A DNA stretch of 64,000 nucleotides from Serratia sp. PL17 (GTDB lineage Bacteria > Pseudomonadota > Gammaproteobacteria > Enterobacterales > Enterobacteriaceae), in contig NZ_JAFIBY010000001.1 of the NCBI RefSeq assembly GCF_017832355.1, positions 124,001 through 188,000 of the forward strand, written 5' to 3'. Shown here one piece after another: positions 44,770 through 53,217 of this stretch. The position numbers and the translations under genes are program-made. Below the pieces are notes generated by a model. The model was given only the letters and a program-made list of their open reading frames with translations. It was not told the origin of the DNA and did not search any database. Positions within the stretch are counted from its first letter, which is position 1. Every line of letters begins with the position of its first letter.

Positions 44770-45423
44770 TTACAGCAACGAAATACGATAAGCACAACGG
44801 CGTGCGCCGGCCAGAATGTGTTCGGAACGTTCAACCTGTGCCTGCAGCACTTCGGTGAAAATGCTCAGCTCTGCACGGCAGAACCCTTGGCAAACCGTGG
44901 CGGCAGCGCAAATAGGGCAATGGTTTTCCACCAGCAGAAAGGAACCGTCCTCCTGTGCGCGCCATTCGGCCATATAGCCCTCACGAGAACGGATTGCGGT
45001 CAGGCGTTCAATGCGTTCCTGTAAATCTGCCGCGCCGATCATCGCCTGCTTGTAGTTAATGCGCGTTTCTTGTTCCCGCGTGTCGATCAAAAGTTCGATC
45101 GCCTGTTCGCCCAATTTGTCGCGTACGGTACGCAGCAGTTGGACGGTCAGTTCGGAATGGGTATCCGGAAAGCGCGCATTGCCTGCGGCAGTCAGGTGCC
45201 AAAGTTGCACCGGGCGGCCGACGCCACGGGTTTCCGCAACGGCCTCCACCAACCCCTCTTTTGCCAGTTTAACGAACTGCTGGCGTGCTGCCTCGCCGGT
45301 TGTGCCAAGGACCTTTCCTGCATCAGACGCTTGCTGTGGGCCGCGGGTTTTTAGAAGTGTCAGCAAACGGTCACTGACCGATTGTGCGGAACCACCGCTA
45401 TTTTCCAAGTTTATTCTTGACAT
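44770..45423 (-). CDS. SufR-like Cys-rich winged-helix regulator
   Basis: A 217-aa regulator of the ArsR/DeoR-like group that includes cyanobacterial SufR. The winged helix (15-82) has QQASDAGKVLGTTGEAARQQ and ends GRPVQLWHLTAAG. The C-terminal part carries five Cys (169, 172, 178, 182, 210): ENHCPICAAATVCQGFCRAE ... GARRCAYRI, a likely metal or Fe-S site, though the spacing is not that of SufR. It is divergent from an MFS exporter, with two operator-like boxes between (one inside its own first codons). Probable redox- or metal-responsive control of the exporter and itself. Confidence 0.82.
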   Translation of the reverse strand: MSRINLENSGGSAQSVSDRLLTLLKTRGPQQASDAGKVLGTTGEAARQQFVKLAKEGLVEAVAETRGVGRPVQLWHLTAAGNARFPDTHSELTVQLLRTVRDKLGEQAIELLIDTREQETRINYKQAMIGAADLQERIERLTAIRSREGYMAEWRAQEDGSFLLVENHCPICAAATVCQGFCRAELSIFTEVLQAQVERSEHILAGARRCAYRISLL

Positions 45424-45465
45424 ATTTCTCCGCCTCGCCCTACCATTATTCCAAGTTAACTCTTG
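45405..45465. promoter_or_regulatory. Two copies of an operator-like box, regulator/MFS intergenic
   Basis: CCAAGTTTATTCTTG (45405-45419) and CCAAGTTAACTCTTG (45451-45465) match at 13 of 15 bases, 46 bp apart. Each holds a CAAG-N6-CTTG inverted repeat. The first lies in codons 2-6 of the regulator gene, the second midway to the MFS start. This is the layout expected of autorepression with divergent control. Confidence 0.6.
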
Positions 45466-45527
45466 TTAAATTTAACGCAATATCACTATTAACTCAATGC
45501 CATTCCTCTGAAAACAGGACGACAACC

Positions 45528-47006
45528 GTGATAACCCATGATGATAGCCGCTGGGCCGATCTCTTTTCCGGCAAAAATGGTGCCAGTGCGATCGCGCTCT
45601 CACTCGGCGTAGCGCTGCATGCAATCAATATTCTGGTCGCCACCACCATTCTGCCCTCGGTGGTGCAGGACATCGGTGGTCTGAACCTGTATGCCTGGAA
45701 CACCACGTTGTTTGTGGTGGCGTCTATTCTGGGGTCGGCATTATCGGCACGATTACTCAGTGGCTATGGTGCGCGCAGTGCCTATCTGGTGGCGTCGCTG
45801 TTCTTTATCGCCGGGGCGATGTTATGCGCACTGGCACCCTCGATGCCGATAATGCTCATAGGCCGAACCGTGCAGGGTTTCGGTGGCGGGCTGATTTTCG
45901 CGCTTTCGTACGCCATGATCAATCTGGTGTTTGAGCAAAAGCTGTGGCCGCGCGCAATGGCGCTGATTTCCGCGATGTGGGGTATCGCAACCCTGGTCGG
46001 ACCGGCCGTAGGGGGCATTTTTGCCGAGCTAAACGCCTGGCGATGGGCCTTTGGCATTCTGTTGCCGATCATGGTGTTGTACGCCGGGTTTACCTTCCTG
46101 ATCCTGCCGAAAGGCAAGCCACAACAGCAGGCGGCGCCGTTGCCGGTAGCCCAGTTATTGTTGCTGGCGACTGCGGTGTTGGTGGTTTCCGCCGGTAGCC
46201 TGGCAGATAGCGCGTGGATCAATCTGGGCGGTATTGCGTTGGCCGTGTTGATGATGGCCTGGCTGATACAGCGTGAAGCGCACTCCCAGGCTCGTCTGTT
46301 GCCACAGGGCGCTTTACGTCGTGGATCCTCCTTGGCCTCGCTGTATATCACCGTCTCTTTGCTGGTGGTGGGCATGACCAGTGAAATCTTCGTGCCTTAT
46401 TTCCTGCAAACGCTGCATGGCCAGTCGCCGCTGATTTCTGGCTATATTGCCGCAACCATGGCGGCAGGCTGGACACTTTCAGAGATCCTCAGTTCCGGTT
46501 GGCGTAGTGCGGGTATCCGCCGGGCAATCATCAGCGGGCCAGTGTTTGTCCTGGTCGGTTTGCTGGCGTTGGCCGTGCTGATGCCGACGCCTTCTGGCGG
46601 CCATTGGGTAGCGCTGACGCCAATTGTGATTGCCCTGACGTTGGTGGGGTTTGGCATCGGGTTTGGTTGGCCGCACCTGCTGACGCGAATTCTGCAGGTC
46701 TCGCCTGAGGCGGACAAAGATATTGCCGGGGCGTCGATCACCACGGTGCAACTGTTTGCGACCGCGTTCGGTGCCGCCTTGGCGGGGATGATTGCCAACC
46801 TGGCGGGGCTGAATGTGCCGGGTGGCGCGCCGGGGGCAGCTTCCGCAGCGCGTTGGCTGTTCCTGCTGTTCGCCTTGGCACCGTTGCTGGCGGTATTTAG
46901 CGCCTGGCGCTGTGCGGCGATTACACCGCCATCCGCTGCAGAAGCGTCTGTGGAATCAGACCCGTTATCCGCGGAATGCCCGGCGATACCCCGTAACAGT
47001 GCGTAA
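45528..47006 (+). CDS. MFS exporter, 14-TM DHA2-like
   Basis: A 492-aa transporter with about 14 hydrophobic segments. It shows motif A-like GSALSARLLSGYGARSAYLV, motif C-like GPAVGGIFAELNAWRWAFG and QGFGGGLIFALSYAMINLVF. A drug or metabolite proton antiporter is likely; the substrate is unknown. The start is GTG 45528 with AGGAC upstream; a longer in-frame reading to 45384 would overlap the divergent promoter and the regulator. Confidence 0.88.
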   Translation: MITHDDSRWADLFSGKNGASAIALSLGVALHAINILVATTILPSVVQDIGGLNLYAWNTTLFVVASILGSALSARLLSGYGARSAYLVASLFFIAGAMLCALAPSMPIMLIGRTVQGFGGGLIFALSYAMINLVFEQKLWPRAMALISAMWGIATLVGPAVGGIFAELNAWRWAFGILLPIMVLYAGFTFLILPKGKPQQQAAPLPVAQLLLLATAVLVVSAGSLADSAWINLGGIALAVLMMAWLIQREAHSQARLLPQGALRRGSSLASLYITVSLLVVGMTSEIFVPYFLQTLHGQSPLISGYIAATMAAGWTLSEILSSGWRSAGIRRAIISGPVFVLVGLLALAVLMPTPSGGHWVALTPIVIALTLVGFGIGFGWPHLLTRILQVSPEADKDIAGASITTVQLFATAFGAALAGMIANLAGLNVPGGAPGAASAARWLFLLFALAPLLAVFSAWRCAAITPPSAAEASVESDPLSAECPAIPRNSA

Positions 47007-47068
47007 GTGTTGCTGACAGTCTGCTGATTCTCGCGTTTTTGTTCGGCCAGTATAAAACGTGATTGACT

Positions 47069-47109
47069 AATCCCGTATTTGAGATTATTTCTCTTATATG
47101 GGATTTTTT
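47069..47109 (+). terminator. Palindrome plus T-run between the MFS and XRE genes
   Basis: AATCCCGTAT (47069-47078) and ATATGGGATT (47096-47105) pair with one G-T, with an inner GAGA/TCTC (47081-47084 and 47090-47093), followed by six T's (47104-47109). It looks like an intrinsic terminator 60 nt after the MFS stop. Being 18 nt upstream of the XRE start, it could equally be that repressor's operator. Confidence 0.5.
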
Positions 47110-47126
47110 GTATCAGAGACGCAATA

Positions 47127-47696
47127 ATGGATAACGGATTGGAAAGTGCCGATCTCCGGCTGGCACAACGGCTGTCTGATTTACGCCAACAGCAGGGCTG
47201 GTCACTGGAAGAACTGGCACAACAAACCGGTATTAGCCGGGCGACGCTGTCGCGTGTGGAACGTGCAGAAACCAGCCCGACGGCCTCGTTGCTCAATAAG
47301 CTGTGTTCGGCGTATGGATTGACCATGTCACGGTTGCTCAGTGAGGTTGAGGACGAGCCGCCGGAGTTACTGCACCGCGAAGCGCAAACGGTGTGGGTTG
47401 ACCCGGCCAGCGGTTTTCATCGTCGCTCGGTATCCCCGCCCGCCGCGTTGTACAAGGCTGAATTTGTCGAGTGCCGGCTTGAGGCCGGCGCGGTAATTGC
47501 CTATGACGGGCCATCGATACATGCACTCGAGCACCATTTGTGGCTGCTGGAAGGCCAACTCGAACTGACGTTAGAAACGCGCACTTTCCTGCTTAAGCCG
47601 GGCGATTGTCTGCGTTATCGGCTGTTTGGCGCGTCAAAATTTCATGCACCCGGCCCCGAGCCGGCCCATTACACCCTCGTTATCTGCAGGCCTTAA
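47127..47696 (+). CDS. XRE-type regulator with cupin domain
   Basis: A 189-aa protein: an N-terminal HTH (12-66; LRQQQGWSLEELAQQTGISR, ATLSRVERAETSPTASLL) and a C-terminal cupin barrel (about 105-187; ALEHHLWLLEGQLELTLETR, LKPGDCLRYRLFG). It resembles the family that senses small amino-acid-derived ligands. ATG 47127 is the homologous start. The next gene starts 2 nt after its stop. Confidence 0.9.
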   Translation: MDNGLESADLRLAQRLSDLRQQQGWSLEELAQQTGISRATLSRVERAETSPTASLLNKLCSAYGLTMSRLLSEVEDEPPELLHREAQTVWVDPASGFHRRSVSPPAALYKAEFVECRLEAGAVIAYDGPSIHALEHHLWLLEGQLELTLETRTFLLKPGDCLRYRLFGASKFHAPGPEPAHYTLVICRP

Positions 47697-47698
47697 TC

Positions 47699-48217
47699 AT
47701 GATTGAGATACAGCAACTGAATGCCGATGCAGCACAAAGCGCAATTCCCGAACTGGCGGCCATGCTGCAAGCCAGTGTGTCTCAGGGGGCGAGCATTGGT
47801 TTTATCATGCCGTTCAGCCTTGAACAGGCGCAGGCGTTCTGGTGTCGCCTGTTGCCGGCGATTGAGCGTGGGGAAAGGGTGTTATTGGTGGCCCGTGATG
47901 CCGGGCGCGTTGTCGGCACGGTGCAGTTGCTGTTGGATATGCCTGACAATGGCCGTCACCGCGCAGAGGTGGTGAAACTGATGGTGCATCCGGATGCCCG
48001 TCGTCAGGGCATTGCCCGTAATCTGATGCTGCAAGTGCAGCAAAAAGCGATTGAGCTTCAGCGGCACTTATTGGTGCTCGATACCCTGACCGGCGATACA
48101 GCAGAGGGCATGTATCGCCAGTTGGGGTTTCAACTGGCGGGCAGCATTCCGCAATACGCCCGTGCCAGCAAGGGGAATGCGTTAGAGGCCACCAGCTATA
48201 TGTATAAATTACTTTGA
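47699..48217 (+). CDS. GNAT-family N-acetyltransferase
   Basis: A 172-aa acetyltransferase. Motif A is VVKLMVHPDARRQGIARNLM, with RRQGIA as the CoA loop; motif B is LVLDTLTGDTAEGMYRQLGF. It is translated with the XRE-cupin gene (stop and start separated by 2 nt), so the regulator probably controls it. The substrate is unknown. Confidence 0.88.
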   Translation: MIEIQQLNADAAQSAIPELAAMLQASVSQGASIGFIMPFSLEQAQAFWCRLLPAIERGERVLLVARDAGRVVGTVQLLLDMPDNGRHRAEVVKLMVHPDARRQGIARNLMLQVQQKAIELQRHLLVLDTLTGDTAEGMYRQLGFQLAGSIPQYARASKGNALEATSYMYKLL

Positions 48218-48250
48218 GTAGACCCGTCGTCTTTTAAGCGTTGTCACCGC

Positions 48251-48276
48251 AGTGGGGCGAATACATTCGCCCCACT
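48251..48276. terminator. Bidirectional hairpin between convergent genes
   Basis: AGTGGGGCGAAT (48251-48262), AC, ATTCGCCCCACT (48265-48276): a 12-bp perfect stem between the GNAT gene and the convergent e(P4) phosphatase gene. There is no long T-run on either side. Confidence 0.75.
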
Positions 48277-48285
48277 CAATCAGGG

Positions 48286-49116
48286 TTACTGCTCGTTCCA
48301 GGCCTTAATGGCCTGTTGGCGGATCTGCAGCTTTTGCTCTGGTGTCAGTTTGTTATAGTCCTTCGCCATGCCGCTTTCCCAGTCGCCATACAGCGGGTTC
48401 GGCAGCACGATAAACTCGGTGCCAAATTTGCTTTGGTTTTCGCTGACAAAGGCCCGACGTTGGGCGTTATCCTTGTGATAGGTCGCCGCGCCGAAATCGT
48501 TCAGGTTGTCACCGGCATACACCACGACGTCGTAACCGGCGTTTTTGATGGCGTCGAAACGCGGCTGCTTGTTGGAGGTATCACCGCTAAGCAGCACGGT
48601 TTTTTCCGACATGCCGGTAAAGCCCAGCTTCTGCATGTTGGCGACGGTGGCAGCGTATTCAGACTGTTTACGGTTTGAAACGTAGAACATGGTGCCCTGA
48701 TGGCTATTGACATACCGGGCAAATTGCACGGCACCCGGCACGGCACCGGCTTGTTCTGCCTGTGACCATTTTGCCCAGGTTGCCGCTGCAAAAGGTTGGC
48801 CCTGCCGCGCTTGCCAGCCAGAATAGGGGCTATTGTCCAGCATGGTTTCGTCCAGATCCACAACCACGGCTTTCTTCTTGCCTGGCGTGACCTTGGCGTG
48901 ATCAAACGCCAGTCGGGCGCTGTTGAACGCCTGGTGCGCCAGTGCCTGATATTCCCCGGACTGCTGGAACCAGTTCAGTGCCAGCACGGATTGATCCGCC
49001 AGGCGCTGTTGGGCTTGCAGATCCGTTTTCGGTGGCTGCGCGCAGCCAGCCAGGGTCAGTAGCGCAATACCGATTGCTGCGCCAAGGGTCACTTTTTGTC
49101 TATGTATTCCTGCCAT
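48286..49116 (-). CDS. Lipoprotein e(P4)-family 5'-nucleotidase / class C acid phosphatase
   Basis: A 276-aa outer-membrane-type lipoprotein of the HAD superfamily. The signal ends in LTLAGC (Cys about 25). The catalytic site is KKKAVVVDLDETMLDNSPY, with DLDET as the nucleophile motif; later MFYVSNRK (Ser) and VVVYAGDNLNDF (the acidic pair) complete it. In Haemophilus, e(P4) dephosphorylates NMN and NAD intermediates to allow uptake; here the substrate is inferred. Transcription is convergent with the GNAT gene. Confidence 0.9.
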   Translation of the reverse strand: MAGIHRQKVTLGAAIGIALLTLAGCAQPPKTDLQAQQRLADQSVLALNWFQQSGEYQALAHQAFNSARLAFDHAKVTPGKKKAVVVDLDETMLDNSPYSGWQARQGQPFAAATWAKWSQAEQAGAVPGAVQFARYVNSHQGTMFYVSNRKQSEYAATVANMQKLGFTGMSEKTVLLSGDTSNKQPRFDAIKNAGYDVVVYAGDNLNDFGAATYHKDNAQRRAFVSENQSKFGTEFIVLPNPLYGDWESGMAKDYNKLTPEQKLQIRQQAIKAWNEQ

Positions 49117-49137
49117 AAAGGGATAGCTCTCTGTTTG

Positions 49138-49989
49138 TTATTGTGGCGTTTCTAAGGTCATGGTCATTTCAAACTGGCGTAACGGATCTTGCTGCCAGCC
49201 GAGTCGATCAAAGAAGGGGGCTGCCACCTCGGGAACGTAAACGTTAGCCGCTAAGGGTAAGGGTGAAAACCGTGCTTGCAGCGCCGCCAGCATCGTTCGG
49301 GCATGGCCTTGGTTGCGGTGCTCCGGCGGCACGTAAATCATGCGCAGAAAGCACTTATCGGCACCCACCTGCACCACGGCATAGGCAAGGTGTTGCCCAA
49401 GGCTGAATGCGCGGGGTTTACCGGGCAGTTTAAACAGCGATTCTGGGGCGATCAGCCAGGGCAAACTGGTGGCACCCTCGGCGACCAGGCGGTGAGAAAC
49501 GAAGAGCGGATCGATCTCCTGCAGTGGTGCAACCTCGGCCTGGCTTTGTTCTGCGGCCAAGTGGCCGGTCAGCGTCCGGACGATGCGCAATCCTGCCTGG
49601 TGGTATAGCGCAATGGCGGGATCGTTACCTTCTATCACCTCCAGCGACAGCTGACGATCGCCGCGCTTATGCGCATCGGCGACAATCCGTTGCATCAGCG
49701 CTTTCCCCAACCCTTTGCCACGCATTTCCGGTCGGATAGACAGCGCCGACACCCGGCTGTGTAAGCCACGTCGGCTAATCAACGCCAGTGCTACCGGTTG
49801 TTGCTGATGGGTGACGATAATGCTGTCGTTCAAGCTGAGATCTTCCGCGCCAAAGCGGCGGGCGAAGGTGTCGCCGTCAATCACAAAACGTACAATGTAG
49901 TTTTCAAAACAATGGCAGAGGATCTGCGCCAACGCGTCGCTGCTGTAGCGCAGGGCGCTTTGATACTCAAAGAGTTCCTCGGTGTGCAT
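49138..49989 (-). CDS. Tandem GNAT acetyltransferase-like protein
   Basis: A 283-aa protein with two GNAT domains. The N-terminal one (1-140) has SALSIRPEMRGKGLGKALMQR (motif A, RGKGLG) and IEGNDPAIALYHQAGLRIV. The C-terminal one (about 190-280) has FLRMIYVPPEHRNQGHARTM (RNQGHA) and VAAPFFDRLGW. Which domain is catalytic cannot be told; both loops look usable. It lies 22 nt upstream of the e(P4) gene on the same strand. The ERIC-like element lies just upstream. Confidence 0.83.
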   Translation of the reverse strand: MHTEELFEYQSALRYSSDALAQILCHCFENYIVRFVIDGDTFARRFGAEDLSLNDSIIVTHQQQPVALALISRRGLHSRVSALSIRPEMRGKGLGKALMQRIVADAHKRGDRQLSLEVIEGNDPAIALYHQAGLRIVRTLTGHLAAEQSQAEVAPLQEIDPLFVSHRLVAEGATSLPWLIAPESLFKLPGKPRAFSLGQHLAYAVVQVGADKCFLRMIYVPPEHRNQGHARTMLAALQARFSPLPLAANVYVPEVAAPFFDRLGWQQDPLRQFEMTMTLETPQ

Positions 49990-50017
49990 GATGTGTTCCG
50001 GTTTAAAGTGGACGCGA

Positions 50018-50148
50018 TATACCCATCATCTTTCAAATTGCAGACCTGTCACCCCAGTGACTGTAGGGGCGCAGCATGCGGTGCCTCTACGATAGCTGGG
50101 GATGAGCGAGCCGGCCGCCCGGCTGCAACGTGAAAGCTGTAGGGTATA
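50018..50148. repeat. ERIC-like palindromic repeat element
   Basis: A 131-bp element with imperfect terminal inverted repeats: TATACCCATCATCTTTCAAA at the left end, TATACCCTACAGCTTTCACG reading inward from the right end, both followed by TTGCAG. The inside is also palindromic (CACCCCAGTGACTG ... GCTGGGGATGAGCGAG), recalling the ERIC core. It fills most of the 332-nt gap between the GNAT and porin genes (49990-50321), with the porin terminator occupying the rest. It has no coding capacity. Confidence 0.75.
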
Positions 50149-50243
50149 CATCTAGACCTGATTGTTTTACAAGGCAAGTTTCGGCGTGCGGTTACGGGAT
50201 GCAGAACGGCGATCGGGCGGGAAAGAGGGGAAAAGCACCAATG

Positions 50244-50268
50244 AAAAAAACCGGGCGTAGCCGCCCGG
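50244..50268 (-). terminator. Intrinsic terminator of the porin gene
   Basis: On the minus strand CCGGGCG, a 4-nt loop and CGCCCGG (50268-50251), followed by TTTTTTT (50250-50244). A strong Rho-independent terminator about 55 nt after the porin stop. Confidence 0.93.
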
Positions 50269-50321
50269 CGAAGTAACATATCAAGTGAAGCTAAGGTTTG
50301 CAGTGGTGGTTATTCATCACA

Positions 50322-51419
50322 TCAGAACTGGTAAGTCAGGGCGACGGCGATGACGTTGTCATCTTTCAGACCCAACTTATTGTTGCTGTCGAGTTGGTTG
50401 ATTTTATAATCAACATAGGTCGACATGTTCTTGTTGAAATAGTAGTAAGTACCTACGTCGATATATTTAACCAGGTCGGCGTCGCCGATGCCTTCAATAT
50501 CTTTACCCTTCTGCTGAACATAACCCAGTGATGGGCGCAGGCCGAAGTCGAACTGATATTGTGCAACCAGCTCCAGACCTTCTGCTTTATTGGCAAAGCC
50601 GCTGACGGAGGTAGACGTATTATTAATGGTCGCTGTGCCAGAAATAGGCGCGATATTGCGGCTTTGTGAATAAGTTGCTGCCAGGTAAACGGCATTATTG
50701 TCGTATTTCAGACCGCCAGCCCAGATATCGGCTTTGTCGCCTTTGCCGAAGGTGCCCGCTTTTTGGCCGGCAGTACGGTTAGAAGAAGCATAGGCTGCGC
50801 CCACGCTCAGGCCGTCGATAATTTCATAGCTGGAAGACAAGCCCCAACCGTCACCGTTCGCTTTGCTGCCGGCGCGGCCGTCATTTTCGTTCTTGCCTTG
50901 GTACTGAATGGCAAACTTCAGACCGTCAACCAGACCGAAGAAGTCGTTGTTACGGTAGGTTGCAACGCCGTTGGTACGGCCATTCATAAAGTTGTCGGTT
51001 TTGACGTAAGCATCATCACCGAACTCAGGCAGCATATCCGTCCAGGCGCCGACGTCATAAATAATGCCGTAGTTGCGACCGTAGTCGAATGAACCGAGGT
51101 TTTTGTATTTCAAACCGGCGAAGCCCAAACGCGTTTTGGTGTCTTTCGCGCTGTCGGATTCAGAATGGTTCGCTGAAATCTGATATTCCCACTGGCCATA
51201 ACCAGTCAGCATATCGTTAATTTGAGTAGCGCCTTTAAAACCGATACGCACATAGGTTTTGTCGCCATCATTGCCGGTATCGTCAGAGAAATAGTGCAGT
51301 GCTTTTACGCGGCCGTAAAAATCAAGTTTGTTGCCGTCTTTATTGTAGATTTCTGCTGCCTGTGCTGTCTGCGCAATTAAAAGTGCCGGAATAATAACGG
51401 CCAGAAGATTACGTTTCAT
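50322..51419 (-). CDS. General outer-membrane porin (OmpC/OmpF/PhoE type)
   Basis: A 365-aa trimeric porin. A 21-residue signal ends AQA, followed by [20 protein letters not shown]. The eyelet-loop motif [20 protein letters not shown] (about 130-149) is normally PEFGGD; here the second Gly is Asp. It ends [11 protein letters not shown] with the C-terminal Phe needed for assembly. OmpC, OmpF, OmpN and PhoE cannot be told apart from the sequence alone. The 240-nt upstream region, shared with the divergent GST gene, is AT-rich as expected of an OmpR-type promoter, but I could not place sites. Confidence 0.93.
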   Translation of the reverse strand: MKRNLLAVIIPALLIAQTAQAAEIYNKDGNKLDFYGRVKALHYFSDDTGNDGDKTYVRIGFKGATQINDMLTGYGQWEYQISANHSESDSAKDTKTRLGFAGLKYKNLGSFDYGRNYGIIYDVGAWTDMLPEFGDDAYVKTDNFMNGRTNGVATYRNNDFFGLVDGLKFAIQYQGKNENDGRAGSKANGDGWGLSSSYEIIDGLSVGAAYASSNRTAGQKAGTFGKGDKADIWAGGLKYDNNAVYLAATYSQSRNIAPISGTATINNTSTSVSGFANKAEGLELVAQYQFDFGLRPSLGYVQQKGKDIEGIGDADLVKYIDVGTYYYFNKNMSTYVDYKINQLDSNNKLGLKDDNVIAVALTYQF

Positions 51420-51660
51420 GATTTACCCTGCTTTATTCGATTGAAAGACGCTTATCATCAGTTGTACTGCTGTTTCACTGTGCCGCTTGATTGTTTGCAG
51501 CGCAGGTTTTTTACCGCAGTTATGTGATCTATTTATGACAAAATATTCATTTTCATATCGAACGATTAAAAAAGTTGCGGAAAGTGTGAATTTCTTCCTC
51601 GAGCAAGTGTCAGCGACTGGTCTACAGTTAGCGATACTGTTCCTGATTTTAGGAAAAATC

Positions 51661-52311
51661 ATGCGTGAAACTTATACGTTATTGGGTACCCGCGGTTGCG
51701 GCTCCACGATTGTTGCCGCTGCTCTGGAGCTAACGGGGTTTCCCTGGGGCTACGAGGAAGTGGACTATCAGTTGGACAGCCCCGAGCGCGATCGGCTGCT
51801 GGAACTGAACCCGTTGGGGCAGGTTCCGACACTGATTCTGCCCAATGGGGAAGTGATGACGGAAAGCGCGGCAATTATTCTTTTGCTGCACGATCGTGCC
51901 CCGCACGCCGAGCTGGTGCCGCATGCGGGGTCTGCATTGCTGCCACAATTTTTGCGGTGGTTGCTGTTCATCAACGCTGAAATTTATCCTACTTTTACCT
52001 ACGCTGACCATCCTGAAAGATGGCTGCCAAAAGCGCCGGAGCCAGAACAATTAGCGGCCGAAATTTTGCGCTATCGCCAGCGGCTGCTGTTGCAATTGGC
52101 CAGTGCCTGTGGCGATGGCCCCTGGTTTCTCGGCAGGAGTTTCAGTGCGCTGGACCTTTATGTGGCGGTAATGTGTCATTGGCGGCCGGGGCAGCGTTGG
52201 TTCCAACAGCATTGCCCGACGCTGAGTGCCATCGCCAAGAAGGTTGAGCAGCGCGCCGAATTTAACGCCTTGTTCCAGGCGCATTTCGATAATGTGGCCC
52301 CGCTCGAATAG
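51661..52311 (+). CDS. Glutathione S-transferase family protein
   Basis: A 216-aa GST. Thioredoxin-like half: ETYTLLGTRGCGSTIVAAAL, LELNPLGQVPTLILPNGEVM, TESAAIILLL (the Glu-Ser glutathione site). Helical half: DGPWFLGRSFSALDLYVAVM. The RGCGS turn gives a possible catalytic Cys or Ser. ATG 51661 with AGGAAAAA upstream; a longer reading from 51487 would run through the divergent porin promoter. The substrate is unknown. Confidence 0.87.
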   Translation: MRETYTLLGTRGCGSTIVAAALELTGFPWGYEEVDYQLDSPERDRLLELNPLGQVPTLILPNGEVMTESAAIILLLHDRAPHAELVPHAGSALLPQFLRWLLFINAEIYPTFTYADHPERWLPKAPEPEQLAAEILRYRQRLLLQLASACGDGPWFLGRSFSALDLYVAVMCHWRPGQRWFQQHCPTLSAIAKKVEQRAEFNALFQAHFDNVAPLE

Positions 52312-52408
52312 GTGTTGCCTCTCAGGCTGAGTTGGGGGGCATTAACCATCCTGTTTTGATGAACCTTCAATACTAAAAATCCCGATTTTCACCCCTGCGG
52401 TTAAGCGG

Positions 52409-52421
52409 TAGCGTAACGCTA
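52409..52421. promoter_or_regulatory. Palindrome upstream of the CMD gene
   Basis: TAGCGTAACGCTA is a 13-bp palindrome (6-bp arms around one base), 25 nt before the start codon of the carboxymuconolactone decarboxylase-like gene. A repressor site is plausible; no regulator gene is adjacent. Confidence 0.4.
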
Positions 52422-52446
52422 TCCCTTAAAACAGCAGGAGTATGTG

Positions 52447-52779
52447 ATGCAACCTTCCCAACAGACGGCCCAGCAAGCATTCGGTGACATTGCCCCCAAA
52501 CTGGCACAGCTCAGTGACAGCGTATTATTCGACGACGTTTGGCAGCGACCGGACCTCACTCCGCGTGAACGCAGCCTGATCACGGTCGCGGCACTGGTGG
52601 CACTTAACCGTGTGGAGCAATTGCCTTTTCACCTGCGCTTGGCCGAACGCCATGGTGTGAGGATTGAACAGCTTGCCGAGTTGATCACCCATCTGGCTTT
52701 CTATGCCGGCTGGCCTGCGGCAGCCTCCGCCGTGGCGCGCCTGCGTGAACTGAAACAGGCGTCGTCCCATGCCATTTAG
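52447..52779 (+). CDS. Carboxymuconolactone decarboxylase-family protein
   Basis: A 110-aa helical protein of the CMD/AhpD-like family: LFDDVWQRPDLTPRERSLIT, VAALVALNRVEQLPFHLRLA, LITHLAFYAGWPAAASAVAR. It lacks the CxxC of AhpD, so peroxidase activity is unlikely; a lactone decarboxylase or uncharacterised role fits. ATG 52447 with AGGAG at 52436-52440. Its last 11 nt overlap the start of the tautomerase gene. Confidence 0.9.
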   Translation: MQPSQQTAQQAFGDIAPKLAQLSDSVLFDDVWQRPDLTPRERSLITVAALVALNRVEQLPFHLRLAERHGVRIEQLAELITHLAFYAGWPAAASAVARLRELKQASSHAI

Positions 52780-53155
52780 CCGCATCGCGTTGCATCAGGG
52801 CAAATCGGAACACTACCTGAAAACCCTGTCCGATAGCCTTCATCAGGCATTGGTCGAAACCTTCCATGTGCCGCCAGCCGATAAGTTTCAGGCTATCGAC
52901 CAATACCGCCCTGGCGAGCTGATTTACGATCGTGACTATCTGGGCGGCCCACGGTCGGAAGATTATGTACTGTTTTACATCACCATCGGACGTCCGCGAG
53001 ATACCGCCACCAAACAGCGCTTTTACCAGCGGTTGGCGCAACTGCTGGCGGAAAACATAGGGTTACGTCCGCAAGATGTGATGGTGGTGATCACCACGAC
53101 GCAATTGGATGAGTGGTCGTTCAGTGCGGGGCGCGCTTCAATGATCGAAGGCTAG
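52769..53155 (+). CDS. Tautomerase-family protein
   Basis: A 128-aa protein of the tautomerase superfamily. After Met removal Pro1 of PFSRIALHQGKSEHYLKT would be the catalytic base. The two-repeat length (not the 62-aa 4-OT form) and SEDYVLFYITIGRPRDTATK place it in the longer type. It overlaps the CMD gene by 11 nt, so the two are co-expressed, probably in degrading an unsaturated keto-acid or similar compound. Confidence 0.88.
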   Translation: MPFSRIALHQGKSEHYLKTLSDSLHQALVETFHVPPADKFQAIDQYRPGELIYDRDYLGGPRSEDYVLFYITIGRPRDTATKQRFYQRLAQLLAENIGLRPQDVMVVITTTQLDEWSFSAGRASMIEG

Positions 53156-53217
53156 GCTGACGCGGCAGTCGGTCTGTGGGACAATAGCGCCATCATTTCG
53201 TAGAGATATAGAGTTGA

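Noticed and set aside
53156-53217. LexA box for dinG.
   Set aside because: Only CTGT followed by a non-matching half is seen; no CTGT-N8-ACAG.
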